This document shows, in pieces, positions 1-8,338 of a DNA stretch of 64,000 nucleotides. Within the stretch, counting starts at the first letter, position 1; every line of letters starts with the position of its first letter. The translations under genes were made by a program, and so were the position numbers. This DNA comes from Streptomyces sp. NBC_00691 (lineage in GTDB: Bacteria > Actinomycetota > Actinomycetes > Streptomycetales > Streptomycetaceae). The stretch is from positions 7,440,001-7,504,000 of the forward strand of contig NZ_CP109007.1 of the NCBI RefSeq assembly GCF_036226665.1. The letters run 5' to 3'. A model generated the notes under the pieces. That model did not search any database, had not been told where the DNA came from, and saw only the letters and a program-made list of their open reading frames with translations.

Positions 1-2
1 AC

Positions 3-1460
3 CAGCTCGGCACCCGCTTCGACGCCCCGCCCTCCGCCCGCTTCGAGCTCCTCGCCCACACCGAGCGGGTCTGGCCGAGCCGCCACCAGACCCTGCGGGC
101 CGCCATCGGCTGGAGCCATGAGCTGAGCGCCCCGCTCGAACGCCTCCTCTGGGCCCGGCTCTCCGTCTTCCGCGGCCCCTTCGACCTGGCGTCGGCGACC
201 GCCGTGTGCATCGGCGGCCCGCTGAACCGGGCGACCCTGCCGGGTGCCCTCGACGGGCTCGTCCGCGCCTCCGTGGTCCGCCCGCCGGACGCGGGCGGCC
301 GACTGCGGATGCTCGACACGATCCGCGCGTACGGGGCGACCTGGCTGGACCGGACCGGGGAGACCGGGACGGTCGCCGACCGGCACGCCGCCCACTTCCA
401 AGGGCTCGCGCGCCGGGGTGAGGCCGAATGGCACGGCGCGCGCCAACTGAGCTGGTACCGGACCGTGGACGCCCACCACACCGACCTGCGCACCGCCCTC
501 GACCGGCTGCTGCGGACCGACCCCGACGCCGCCCTCGACCTGATCGGCTCGGTCGCCTTCGCCTGGTCCTGCCGGGGCCGTCTGCGCGAGGCCCGCGACG
601 GCCTCGAACAGGCCCTGCTGCTGAGCGGCGCGCGCGGCCGCACCCGGGCCCGCGCGTTGTGGGCACTCGGCGTCACCCTCGTACTCCAGGGGGAGTCCGG
701 TCCGGCGCAGGAGGTGAGCGAACGCTGTGCCCGGGAGGCCCGGTACACGGAGTACACGGCGTACACCGGGGAGGCGGCCGACGGCGGGCGCGCCGGCCAC
801 CATGGCCGGCCCGGCGACCTGACCCTGGACGCCGCCGCCCTCGCCGGGCTCCTCGCCCTGACCACGGGCCGCCCGATGGCCGCGTCCGTCGTCGTGGGCC
901 ATGTCCTCGACGCCGCCCGGGGCGGCCCCGCCGACTCCGCCGCCCGGCTCCGCTGCCATCTCGTCCAGGTCTTCGCCCTGACGGGCCTCGGCCGGATCGG
1001 CGAGGCCCGCGACCGGGCGCTGGCCCTGCGGACCGTGTGCGAGGAGCTGGACGAACACTGGACCCGGACGGCCCTGGAGTACCAGCTGGCCCTCACGGGT
1101 CTCCTGGAGGGCGACCCGGCGACGGCGGCCGGGCACGCGCGCGCGATGCTCGAAGGGACGCGAGGGCTCGGCGCGAGCCTGGGGGTGGCGCTCGGGCTCG
1201 ACGTCCTCGCCACGGCGCTCGCGGCGGCCGGTGACGGCGAACGGGCGGCCGACGTCTCGGGCACGGGGGAGGCGTACTGGCGCTCCACGGGCCAGCCCCG
1301 CCGCGGCCTGCCGGGTCTGCGGGCGCTGCACGAGAAGTACACGGACACCGCCCGCGCGACGATCGGTGAACCGGCCTACGAGGAGATCTTCGTACGCGCC
1401 CTGACCGGGCTTCCCCAGGACGGGCTGGACCGAGCCCTCCGAGGCCCCCGCCGGACGTGA
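3..1460 (+). CDS. AfsR/LuxR-type ATPase-TPR transcriptional regulator, C-terminal part (truncated by window edge)
   Basis: The open frame enters from the left edge in frame 3 without a start, so only the last 485 or so residues are present. Residues coded near 90-190 (motifs LRAAIGWSHELS and RLSVFRGPFDLASA) match the winged-helix part that follows the NB-ARC/AAA ATPase module in SARP- or LuxR-type multidomain regulators. The rest is alanine/leucine-rich helical sequence typical of TPR-like repeats. The DNA-binding and nucleotide-binding domains would lie upstream, outside the window. There is no C-terminal LuxR helix-turn-helix: the protein ends in a short basic tail. An ATG at 204 lies inside the domain and is not the start. 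Regulator class is confident; target genes are unknown. Confidence 0.8.
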   Translation, partial: QLGTRFDAPPSARFELLAHTERVWPSRHQTLRAAIGWSHELSAPLERLLWARLSVFRGPFDLASATAVCIGGPLNRATLPGALDGLVRASVVRPPDAGGRLRMLDTIRAYGATWLDRTGETGTVADRHAAHFQGLARRGEAEWHGARQLSWYRTVDAHHTDLRTALDRLLRTDPDAALDLIGSVAFAWSCRGRLREARDGLEQALLLSGARGRTRARALWALGVTLVLQGESGPAQEVSERCAREARYTEYTAYTGEAADGGRAGHHGRPGDLTLDAAALAGLLALTTGRPMAASVVVGHVLDAARGGPADSAARLRCHLVQVFALTGLGRIGEARDRALALRTVCEELDEHWTRTALEYQLALTGLLEGDPATAAGHARAMLEGTRGLGASLGVALGLDVLATALAAAGDGERAADVSGTGEAYWRSTGQPRRGLPGLRALHEKYTDTARATIGEPAYEEIFVRALTGLPQDGLDRALRGPRRT

Positions 1461-1526
1461 GCCGGCCCGCCCCGGACCCCTCCCCGCCGAGGTGCCGGGC
1501 CCCGGGCGGCGGCGCACCATGAGGAC

Positions 1527-2654
1527 ATGGACGGATCCGTGAGCGGTCTGGGCGACATCAGCGCACCGGGGCGCCTGGCCGGCCCGGACGAGGGCCTCTC
1601 CGTGCAGGAGTTGGCCCTGGCCGCCCGCAATCACGGGCTGCCCCTGGAGGCGCTGCGGTACGACGTCACGCCGCCCGGGCTGCACTACGTCCTCGTCCAC
1701 TACGACATCCCCGACACCGTCGCCGACGGCTGGCGGCTGACCGTGGGCGGCCGCGTGCTGCGGGCCCTCGACCTCGGCCTCGAAGCGCTCCGCTCCCGGC
1801 CGTCCGTCACCCGCCGGGTGACCCTGGAGTGCGCCGGGAACGGACGGGCCCGGCTGACGCCCCGGCCGGTCAGCCAGCCCTGGCTCGTCGAGGCCGTCGG
1901 AACCGCCGACTGGACCGGTGTCCCCCTCGCCTCGCTCCTCGCCGAGGCGGGTGTCGCGGAGGACGCGGTCGAGGCGGTGTTCACCGGCGCCGACCACGGG
2001 GTGGAGCGGGGCGTCGAGCAGGACTACCGGCGGAGCCTGCCCCTCACGACGGCGGCCGACCCGGCCCGGGACGTCCTCGTCGCGTACGCCATGAACGGGG
2101 CACCCCTGCCGCCGCAGCACGGCAGCCCGCTCCGGCTCGTCGTCCCCGGCTGGTACGGCATGGCCCATGTGAAGTGGCTCCACGACATCACGCTCACCGA
2201 CACCCCGTACACCGGCTTCCAGCAGGCCGTGGCCTATCGCGTACGGCAGGCGCCCGAGGACGAGGGGGCTCCCGTCACCCTCATCGCGCCCCGGGCCCTG
2301 ATGGTGCCGCCCGGATTCCCCGACTTCATGTCCCGGACCCGCGTGGTCCGCCCCGGGCCCGTCCCGATCACCGGTCGCGCCTGGTCGGGCCACGGCCCCG
2401 TCACCCGCGTCGAGGTGAGCGAGGACGGCGGGGCGGCCTGGACCGAGGCGGAGCTCGAACGGGACCCCGCGCACCCCTGGGCCTGGTCCGCCTGGCGTAC
2501 GACCTGGACGGCGACCCCGGGTCTGCGTCATCTGACCGTGCGGGCCACGGACGCCGACGGCAACGTCCAGCCGGTGGTCGAGCCCTGGAACCGCGGCGGA
2601 TTCGCCAACAACCTCGTCCAGCGGGTCGAGGTCCTCTGCGCCCCCGGCGCCTGA
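1527..2654 (+). CDS. Sulfite oxidase family molybdopterin enzyme
   Basis: A 375-residue protein of the sulfite oxidase superfamily. The motif ECAGNGR at residues 101-107 carries the cysteine (Cys102) that coordinates molybdenum in this family. A Mo-co binding core spans roughly 45-240, followed by the immunoglobulin-like dimerisation domain (about 250-370, ending in the conserved WNRGGFANN stretch). There is no Tat or Sec signal, no heme domain and no membrane anchor, so it appears cytoplasmic, unlike the exported YedY/MsrP enzymes. Known members oxidise sulfite to sulfate or reduce other oxo-compounds. The physiological substrate and electron acceptor here are not evident from the neighbours. 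The gene stands alone between a regulator and nadE. Confidence 0.85.
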   Translation: MDGSVSGLGDISAPGRLAGPDEGLSVQELALAARNHGLPLEALRYDVTPPGLHYVLVHYDIPDTVADGWRLTVGGRVLRALDLGLEALRSRPSVTRRVTLECAGNGRARLTPRPVSQPWLVEAVGTADWTGVPLASLLAEAGVAEDAVEAVFTGADHGVERGVEQDYRRSLPLTTAADPARDVLVAYAMNGAPLPPQHGSPLRLVVPGWYGMAHVKWLHDITLTDTPYTGFQQAVAYRVRQAPEDEGAPVTLIAPRALMVPPGFPDFMSRTRVVRPGPVPITGRAWSGHGPVTRVEVSEDGGAAWTEAELERDPAHPWAWSAWRTTWTATPGLRHLTVRATDADGNVQPVVEPWNRGGFANNLVQRVEVLCAPGA

Positions 2655-2746
2655 GCCCCCGGCCGCTGAGGCTCCCGGCCGGCCCCGCCGCCGCCCCGGT
2701 GCGTAAAGTCGACTCCCGCAGCCCCGAACCCGACGAGGAGACTCCC

Positions 2747-3577
2747 GTGACCGACCCGGCGTCCACCGCCCGCCAGCAGCAGATCGCCCGGGACCTCCAG
2801 GTGGCCGAGACCTTCGACCCGCGGGCCGAGATCGAGCGCCGCGTGGCCTTCCTGAGCGAGCGCCTCACCTCCACCGGCCTGCGCTCCCTCGTCCTCGGCA
2901 TCAGCGGCGGCGTCGACTCCACCACCGCCGGACGCCTCTGCCAGCTCGCCGTGGAGCGCGCCCGCGCCGCCGGACACGACGCCAGGTTCTTCGCGATGCG
3001 ACTGCCGTACGGGGTGCAGGCCGACGAGAAGGACGCGCAGACCGCGCTCGGCTTCATCCGGGCCGACGAGGTGCTCACCGTGGACGTCAAGGCCGCGAGC
3101 GACGCGGCCCTGGAGGCCGCTCTCGCCGGTGGCGTCGTCTTCCGCGACGCCCACCACCAGGACTTCGTGCAGGGCAACATCAAGGCCCGCCAGCGGATGA
3201 TCGCCCAGTACGCGGTCGCCGGAGCCCATGACGGGCTCGTCGTCGGCACCGACCACGCCGCCGAGGCCGTCTCCGGCTTCTTCACCAAGTTCGGCGACGG
3301 CGCCGCCGACGTCGTTCCGCTCACCGGACTGACCAAGCGACGCGTCCGCGCGGTCGCCGCCGAGCTCGACGCCCCCGCCGAGCTGGTCTGGAAGACGCCC
3401 ACGGCCGACCTGGAGACCCTGGACCCGGGCAAGCCCGACGAGGACGCCCTCGGTGTCACGTACGACGACATCGACGACTTCCTGGAGGGCAAGCCGGTCA
3501 CCGAGGCCGCGTTCGCCACGATCGTGCGCCGCTACGAGCTCACCGAGCACAAGCGGCAGCTGCCGATCGCGCCCTGA
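2747..3577 (+). CDS. nadE: Ammonia-dependent NAD+ synthetase
   Basis: A 276-residue protein, the usual length of single-domain bacterial NadE. It joins deamido-NAD (nicotinate adenine dinucleotide) with ammonia using ATP, the last step of NAD+ biosynthesis, in the cytosol. The PP-loop motif GISGGVDST is at residues 51-59, followed by the conserved VVGTDHAAE stretch that lines the nucleotide sites. No glutaminase (nitrilase) domain is attached, so free ammonia is the expected nitrogen donor. The GTG start at 2747 is chosen because GAGGAG lies at 2735-2740 and the length then fits the family; the frame stays open far upstream, but that is only a shadow of the preceding gene. Confidence 0.95.
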   Translation: MTDPASTARQQQIARDLQVAETFDPRAEIERRVAFLSERLTSTGLRSLVLGISGGVDSTTAGRLCQLAVERARAAGHDARFFAMRLPYGVQADEKDAQTALGFIRADEVLTVDVKAASDAALEAALAGGVVFRDAHHQDFVQGNIKARQRMIAQYAVAGAHDGLVVGTDHAAEAVSGFFTKFGDGAADVVPLTGLTKRRVRAVAAELDAPAELVWKTPTADLETLDPGKPDEDALGVTYDDIDDFLEGKPVTEAAFATIVRRYELTEHKRQLPIAP

Positions 3578-3669
3578 GCCCCGCGCGCCCCACTCCGAGC
3601 GGCGGGCGGCGGACACCCGGCGGATCCTGGAAGGGGTGCCCGGAGGGGGCGCCCGGAAAGGAGCACGCC

Positions 3670-4056
3670 ATGTTCGGCGAAACCCCGGCGTTCAGCGGGT
3701 TCTCGGTCGACGACCTGGACGCCGCCCGGCGCTTCTACGGCGAGACCCTCGGTCTCCAGGTGGGCGAGGAGGGAGAGGGCGAGATGCGGATGCTCTTCCT
3801 CACCCTGGCGGGCGGGGCCCGGGTCTTCGTCTACCCGAAGGACGACCACACCCCCGCCTCCTTCACGATCCTCAATTTCGCCGTCGACGACATCGACCGG
3901 GCCGTGGACGACCTCACGGGGCGCGGGGTGGCCCTGGAGCGCTACGAGGGGTTCGAGGCCGACGCGAAGGGCATCGTGCGGGTCGACGGCGGGCCTGCCA
4001 TCGCGTGGTTCACCGACCCGGCGGGCAACGTCCTGTCGGTGCTCCAGGAGAACTGA
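3670..4056 (+). CDS. VOC (glyoxalase/bleomycin-resistance fold) family protein
   Basis: A 128-residue single vicinal-oxygen-chelate domain with the paired beta-alpha-beta-beta-beta units: one module from FSVDDLDAARRFYGETLGL at residues 11-29, the second from NFAVDDIDRAV near residue 63, ending with DPAGNVLSVLQEN. Such small proteins act as metal-dependent lyases, isomerases or ligand-binding resistance proteins; the actual substrate cannot be told. A good ribosome site (GGAAAGGAG, 3654-3662) precedes the ATG. It is not obviously in an operon with nadE (92-base gap) and is followed by a repeat-rich 234-base gap. Confidence 0.85.
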   Translation: MFGETPAFSGFSVDDLDAARRFYGETLGLQVGEEGEGEMRMLFLTLAGGARVFVYPKDDHTPASFTILNFAVDDIDRAVDDLTGRGVALERYEGFEADAKGIVRVDGGPAIAWFTDPAGNVLSVLQEN

Positions 4057-4290
4057 CCGGCGTCACCCGGGCGCCGGCGTAGCGGTCGGGCGCGGTCTTC
4101 GTCGCCGTCGCGGTCACGGTCAGCGCCACCGGCACAGGCATCGGCACAGGCACTGGCCCCGGCACAGGCACCCGCGCCTGCACCGCGCACCGACTCCGGC
4201 GCCCGCACCGACTCCGGGCGCCCGCACCGGCCCCGCCCCGAACGGACCGGCCCGCGTGCGCGGCGGACCCGTACCGCCTCGAATGGGAGG
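4057..4290. repeat. Gene-free gap with short imperfect direct repeats
   Basis: A 234-base stretch between the VOC gene and the ABC permease. It carries four copies of GGCACAGGCA-like decamers around 4131-4170 and a repeated GCGCCCGCACCGACTCCGG-type block around 4197-4235. No convincing coding frame crosses it: the frames open here translate into arginine/alanine/glycine or Ala-Cys-Ala-Asp repeats. It may hold the promoter of the following ABC operon, but I see no clear -10 element. Confidence 0.5.
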
Positions 4291-4971
4291 GTGATCGCGC
4301 CGCCCGACGACTGCCTCGCCCGCAACGAGTGGATCTGCGGCGCCTATCTCTCCACCCGGAGCGGGATCCTCACCGACGCCGTCGTCCAGCACCTCCAGCT
4401 GACGGCCGTCTCCGTCGCCCTCGGCCTGTTGCTCGCCCTCCCGCTCGCGATCGCCGCCCGTCGGTGGCGCTGGGCGGCGGGGCCGATCCTCGGGGTCACC
4501 ACCCTCCTGTACACGATTCCGGCGCTCGCGATGTTCTCGCTGCTCCTGCCCGTGTACGGGCTGTCCGCCGCCCTGGTCGTGGCCGGCCTCGTCCTGTACT
4601 CCCTGACGCTCCTCGTCCGGAACATCCTGGCCGGGCTCCGCGCCGTCCCCGAGGAGACCCGCCAGGCCGCCCGCGGCCTCGGATACGGGCCGATCCGGCT
4701 GCTGCTCGCCGTCGAGCTGCCGCTCGCCGTGCCCGCCGCCATGGCCGGGCTCCGGATCGCCACCGTCTCGGCCGTCTCCCTCGTCACGATCGGCGCGATC
4801 GTCGGCCACGGCGGACTCGGCAACCTCATCTACTCGGGAATGAACAGCTACTTCAAGGCCCAGGTGCTCACCGCCTCCGTGCTCTGCGTCGTGATCGCGG
4901 TCGCCGCCGACCTGCTCCTCCTCGGCACGCAGCGGCTGCTCACCCCCTGGACCCGCGGCCGGGCCGCATGA
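4291..4971 (+). CDS. Glycine betaine/choline-type (OpuC/ProW family) ABC transporter permease
   Basis: A 226-residue inner-membrane permease with about six hydrophobic helices and the BPD_transp_1 signature: an EAA-type loop around PEETRQAARGLGYGPIRLL and a C-terminal GHGGLGNLIYSGMN segment characteristic of the OpuCB/OpuCD/ProW branch. It would form the translocation pore for a compatible solute such as glycine betaine, carnitine or choline. The start is GTG at 4291, with GGGAGG directly upstream; the spacing is tight, so a slightly different start is possible. It overlaps the next permease by 4 bases and heads a three-gene operon. No ATPase gene lies upstream, where this family usually has one. 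Confidence 0.85.
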   Translation: MIAPPDDCLARNEWICGAYLSTRSGILTDAVVQHLQLTAVSVALGLLLALPLAIAARRWRWAAGPILGVTTLLYTIPALAMFSLLLPVYGLSAALVVAGLVLYSLTLLVRNILAGLRAVPEETRQAARGLGYGPIRLLLAVELPLAVPAAMAGLRIATVSAVSLVTIGAIVGHGGLGNLIYSGMNSYFKAQVLTASVLCVVIAVAADLLLLGTQRLLTPWTRGRAA

Positions 4972-5642
4972 CCACCCTCGCCGACGCCTGGTCCTGGCTC
5001 ACCACCTCCGCGCACTGGTCCGGCGAGAACGGCGTCTGGCACCGGCTCGCCGAGCACCTCTTCCTCACCGTCGTCTGCCTCGCGATCAGCTGTGCGATCG
5101 CCCTGCCCGTCGCCCTCGTCCTCGGGCACCTCGGCAAGGGCGGAGCGCTCGCCGTGAACCTCTCGAACGTCGGCCGGGCCGTTCCCACCTTCGCCGTCCT
5201 CGTGCTTCTCCTGCTCAGCCCGATCGGCTCGTACGGCGAGTGGCCGACGATCATCGCGCTGGTCCTGTTCGCCGTGCCCCCGCTGCTGACCAACGCGTAC
5301 GTGGGGATGCGCGGCGTCGACCCCGACGTCGTACGGGCGGCCCGGGGCATGGGGATGACGGGCCGCCAGACCCTGGCCCTGGTCGAGGTGCCGCTCGCGC
5401 TGCCCCTGATCCTGACCGGGGTGCGGATCGCGGCCGTCCAGCTCGTCGCCACCGCCACCGTGGCGGCGCTCGCCGGCGGGGGCGGGCTAGGCCGGATCAT
5501 CACGGCCGGGTTCAACCTCGCCTCCACCCCGCAGGTCGTCGCCGGGGCGTGTCTCGTCGCCGTTCTCGCGCTGCTGGTGGAAGGGGTCTTCGAGGGGGTC
5601 CAGCGGCTCGCTCCCGGCGGCGTACGGGGGAGCGGCCCGTGA
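4968..5642 (+). CDS. Second OpuC/ProW-family ABC transporter permease
   Basis: A 224-residue integral membrane permease, paralogous to the preceding gene, as expected for the two-permease OpuC architecture. Hydrophobic helices fill most of residues 30-215. The cytoplasmic EAA loop is near VRAARGMGMTGRQTLALVE and the C-terminal GGGGLGRIITAGFN is the family hallmark. The ATG at 4968 overlaps the upstream stop by 4 bases (ATGA), pointing to translational coupling, and its own stop overlaps the GTG of the binding-protein gene in the same way. The two permeases should form a heterodimeric channel. The partner ATPase is not encoded next to them. Confidence 0.88.
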   Translation: MTTLADAWSWLTTSAHWSGENGVWHRLAEHLFLTVVCLAISCAIALPVALVLGHLGKGGALAVNLSNVGRAVPTFAVLVLLLLSPIGSYGEWPTIIALVLFAVPPLLTNAYVGMRGVDPDVVRAARGMGMTGRQTLALVEVPLALPLILTGVRIAAVQLVATATVAALAGGGGLGRIITAGFNLASTPQVVAGACLVAVLALLVEGVFEGVQRLAPGGVRGSGP

Positions 5643-6604
5643 GCGGGCCGCGCCCGGCCCGGGCGGCCGCCCTCGGTCTCCTCCTCGCGGTCTGCGCCGT
5701 CCTCGGCGGCTGCGCCACGGGGCCCTCGCTGGAGGCCCAGGGCGAGGTCACGGCGCCCCCGGGAGACAGCCGTCACCTGACCGTCGGCTCGGCCGGGTTC
5801 ACCGAGAGCGACCTGCTGGCCCAGATGTACGCGCTGCTCCTGGAGGACGCGGGTTACGGTACGAAGATCCTCTCCGTCACCAATCGCGAGCTGTACGAAC
5901 CGGCCCTGGAGCGCGGTCAGATCGATGTCGTGACGGAGTACGCGGCGACCTTCGCCGACTGGCTGAACGCCAAGGTCCACGGGGCCGACGCGCCGCCCGT
6001 CGGCTCGCCCGACCTGGACGCGACGATGAAGGCCCTCCGCGCGCTGGCCGCACCCCGCGGGCTCTCCGTCCTCGACGCGGGCCGGGCCGTCGACCAGAAC
6101 GCCTTCGCCGTCACGGCCGAGTTCGCCGCCGAACACCGCCTGAGGACCCTCAGCGACCTCGGCGCCACCGGCCTGCCGATCCGTCTCGCCGCCGGTGACG
6201 AATGCGTCAGACGTCCGTACTGTGCCCCCGGTCTGAGGGAGGTCTACAACATCGACATCACCGCCGTCGACCCCAAGGGCGTCGGTACGACCCCGGCCAA
6301 ACAGGCCGTCCAGAACGGCCAGGACCAGCTGGTGCTCACCACCACCACCGATGCCACACTCGACGAGTTCGGGCTGGTCCTGCTCGCCGACGACCAGAAC
6401 CTGCAGAACGCCGACCACGTCGTCCCGGTCGTGAACCGCGCCCGCGCCGGCGGAGAGGGCGTCACCCGGGCGCTCTCCCGGCTGAACACGGTCCTGACCA
6501 CGGCCGATCTGACGCTGCTCAACGAACAGGTCGACAGCTGGCGGCGCCTCCCGGAGGACGTGGCGCGCAACTACCTCGTGTCGAAAGGACTCATCACGCG
6601 CTGA
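5639..6604 (+). CDS. Glycine betaine/choline-type ABC transporter substrate-binding lipoprotein
   Basis: A 321-residue OpuAC-family solute-binding protein. The N-terminus is a lipoprotein signal with lipobox LGGC (Cys25), so it is expected to be anchored outside the membrane. Mature features such as VGSAGFTESDLLAQMYA and VVTEYAATFADWL match binding proteins for quaternary-ammonium osmolytes (ProX/OpuCC/OpuBC type). The GTG start at 5639 overlaps the stop of the second permease by 4 bases; any earlier start would fall inside that gene. It completes a permease-permease-binding protein operon. Probable role: osmoprotectant or choline uptake. The exact ligand is inferred from family only. Confidence 0.88.
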   Translation: MSGPRPARAAALGLLLAVCAVLGGCATGPSLEAQGEVTAPPGDSRHLTVGSAGFTESDLLAQMYALLLEDAGYGTKILSVTNRELYEPALERGQIDVVTEYAATFADWLNAKVHGADAPPVGSPDLDATMKALRALAAPRGLSVLDAGRAVDQNAFAVTAEFAAEHRLRTLSDLGATGLPIRLAAGDECVRRPYCAPGLREVYNIDITAVDPKGVGTTPAKQAVQNGQDQLVLTTTTDATLDEFGLVLLADDQNLQNADHVVPVVNRARAGGEGVTRALSRLNTVLTTADLTLLNEQVDSWRRLPEDVARNYLVSKGLITR

Positions 6605-6693
6605 GCCGGAGGGGCCGCTTCTGTCAGCCCGCTGAACTGCGTCTCTTGTCATGACCCTTGCGAGGCGGTTCGCGACCCTGCTATTCATCCGTT

Positions 6694-6706
6694 AGGAAAG
6701 TTTCCT
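6694..6706. promoter_or_regulatory. Palindrome upstream of the GH5 gene (candidate operator)
   Basis: AGGAAA-G-TTTCCT is a perfect 6-bp inverted repeat with a one-base centre, lying 78 bases before the GH5 start. GTTAGGAAAGTTTCC-type palindromes are known from upstream regions of secreted glycosidase genes in Streptomyces, for example the CsnR-type operator of chitosanase genes (from memory). No regulator gene is adjacent. Confidence 0.5.
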
Positions 6707-6783
6707 TCCAGTCCAGCGGCGCATCCGTCCGCACCCCTTCCGGCCTGCCTCAAGGCCTCGTTCGTCGTTCCGTGGAGACCCCC

Positions 6784-8262
6784 ATGACTTCGGCACGATC
6801 CGTACGACACCGCATCGGCCATCGGCCCGGCGTCCGGCGCCTCGGCGTCGCCGGCACCGCCCTCGGCGCCCTGATCCTCGGCTTCGCCGTCACCCCGTCC
6901 ACCGCGACCGCCGCCCCCGTCACCTACGAGGCGGAGACGGCCACCGTCTCCCAGGGGGCCGTCGAGTCCAACCACACCGGATTCACCGGCGGCGGCTTCG
7001 TCAACTACGACAACGCCAGCGGCGGTTACGTCCAGTGGAACGTCAACGCCGAGCAGGCGGGCCCCGCGACCCTCACGCTGCGCTTCGCCAACGGCACCAC
7101 CACCGACCGCCCCATGGACATCGCCGTCAACGGCGCCGTCGCCGCCTCCGGCAAGTCCTTCGCCGGCACCGGCGCCTGGACCAGCTGGGCGACCACCACC
7201 GTCACCACCACCCTCAAGGCCGGCGTCAACACGATCCGCGCCACCGCCACCACCGCCAACGGCGGCCCCAACGTCGACCACATCAAGGTCGACAACGGCA
7301 CCACACAGCCGCCCACCGGCACCACCCCCGCCGCTGTCAACGGCCAGCTCAAGGTCTGCGGCACCAAGCTCTGCAACTCCTACGGCAAACCGATCCAGCT
7401 GCGCGGCATGTCCAGCCACGGCACCCAGTGGTACAGCCAGTGTCTGACCGGCGGCTCGCTCGACGCCCTCGCGAAGGACTGGAACGCCGACGTCCTGCGC
7501 GTCTCCACGTACGTCCAGGAGGAGGGCTACGAGACCGACCCGCGCAAGTACACCGACCTCGCCCACTCCCTCATCGAGCAGGCCACCGCGCGCGGCATGT
7601 ACGTGATCGTCGACTGGCACATGCTCGACCCGGGCGACCCGCACTACAACCTCGCCCGCGCCAAGACCTTCTTCACCGAGATCGCCCAGCGCCACGGCTC
7701 CAAGACCAACCTGCTGTACGAGATCGCCAACGAGCCCAACGGCGTCGCCTGGTCCCGCGTCAAGAGCTACGCCGAGCAGCTCATCCCGGTCATCCGCGCC
7801 AAGGACGCCGAGACCCCGATCCTCGTCGGCACGCGCGCGTGGTCCTCGTTCGGAGTCTCCGACGGCGCGAACGAGTCCGAGGTCGTGTCCAGCCCGGTGA
7901 ACGCGACCAACATCATGTACACCTTCCACTTCTACGCGTTCTCGCACCGCGACGAGTACCTGAACGCCCTCTCCCGCGCCGCCGACAAGCTGCCCGTCTT
8001 CGTCACCGAGTTCGGAACCCAGAACTACGCCGGTGAGGGAGGCAACGACTTCGCGATGTCCCAGCGGTTCCTCGACCTCATGGCCGCGAAGAAGATCAGC
8101 TGGGTCAACTGGAACTTCTCCGACGACGAGCGCAGCGGCGCCGTCTTCAAGACCGGCACCTGCGACTCCGGCGGCCCCTGGGCGGGCACCGGCTCGCTGA
8201 AGCCCGCCGGCGTCTGGATCCGCGACCGCATCAGGACGGCGGACGACTTCCCGACCTCCTGA
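6784..8262 (+). CDS. Secreted GH5 family glycanase (endoglucanase-like) with N-terminal carbohydrate-binding module
   Basis: A 492-residue extracellular enzyme. The ATG at 6784 starts a Sec-type signal peptide (basic MTSARSVRHR region, hydrophobic core, cleavage near ATA-A at about residue 44); the same frame is open earlier, but those residues do not resemble a signal. Residues 45-170 form a CBM6/35-like beta-sandwich (TYEAETA start), then a Thr/Pro linker, then the GH5 barrel from about 190. Catalytic acid/base Glu317 lies in the NEP motif and nucleophile Glu409 in VTEFGT, both intact. Members cleave beta-1,4-glucans or mannans by a retaining mechanism. A palindromic operator candidate lies upstream and a strong hairpin follows. 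Confidence 0.88.
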   Translation: MTSARSVRHRIGHRPGVRRLGVAGTALGALILGFAVTPSTATAAPVTYEAETATVSQGAVESNHTGFTGGGFVNYDNASGGYVQWNVNAEQAGPATLTLRFANGTTTDRPMDIAVNGAVAASGKSFAGTGAWTSWATTTVTTTLKAGVNTIRATATTANGGPNVDHIKVDNGTTQPPTGTTPAAVNGQLKVCGTKLCNSYGKPIQLRGMSSHGTQWYSQCLTGGSLDALAKDWNADVLRVSTYVQEEGYETDPRKYTDLAHSLIEQATARGMYVIVDWHMLDPGDPHYNLARAKTFFTEIAQRHGSKTNLLYEIANEPNGVAWSRVKSYAEQLIPVIRAKDAETPILVGTRAWSSFGVSDGANESEVVSSPVNATNIMYTFHFYAFSHRDEYLNALSRAADKLPVFVTEFGTQNYAGEGGNDFAMSQRFLDLMAAKKISWVNWNFSDDERSGAVFKTGTCDSGGPWAGTGSLKPAGVWIRDRIRTADDFPTS

Positions 8263-8274
8263 CGCCCCTCCTCC

Positions 8275-8319
8275 GGTACGCCCCCGCCATGTGATCCACT
8301 GTCCTGGCGGGGGCGTACC
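8275..8319. terminator. Inverted repeat between GH5 gene and hydrolase gene
   Basis: A perfect 14-bp inverted repeat, GGTACGCCCCCGCC at 8275-8288 and its complement at 8306-8319, with a 17-base loop. It starts 13 bases after the GH5 stop and ends just 5 bases before the ribosome site of the next gene, so it could terminate GH5 transcripts or attenuate read-through. Confidence 0.65.
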
Positions 8320-8338
8320 GAACAGGAGCGGCAACAGC

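Noticed and set aside
204..1460. ATG at 204 as the start of the first gene
   Set aside because: Conserved ATPase-regulator sequence continues upstream in the same frame to the window edge, so the gene is truncated, not started here.
4120..4809. A 229-codon minus-strand frame with repetitive Ala-Cys-Gly residues crossing the repeat tract
   Set aside because: It overlaps the permease gene, and the composition reflects the DNA repeats rather than a protein.
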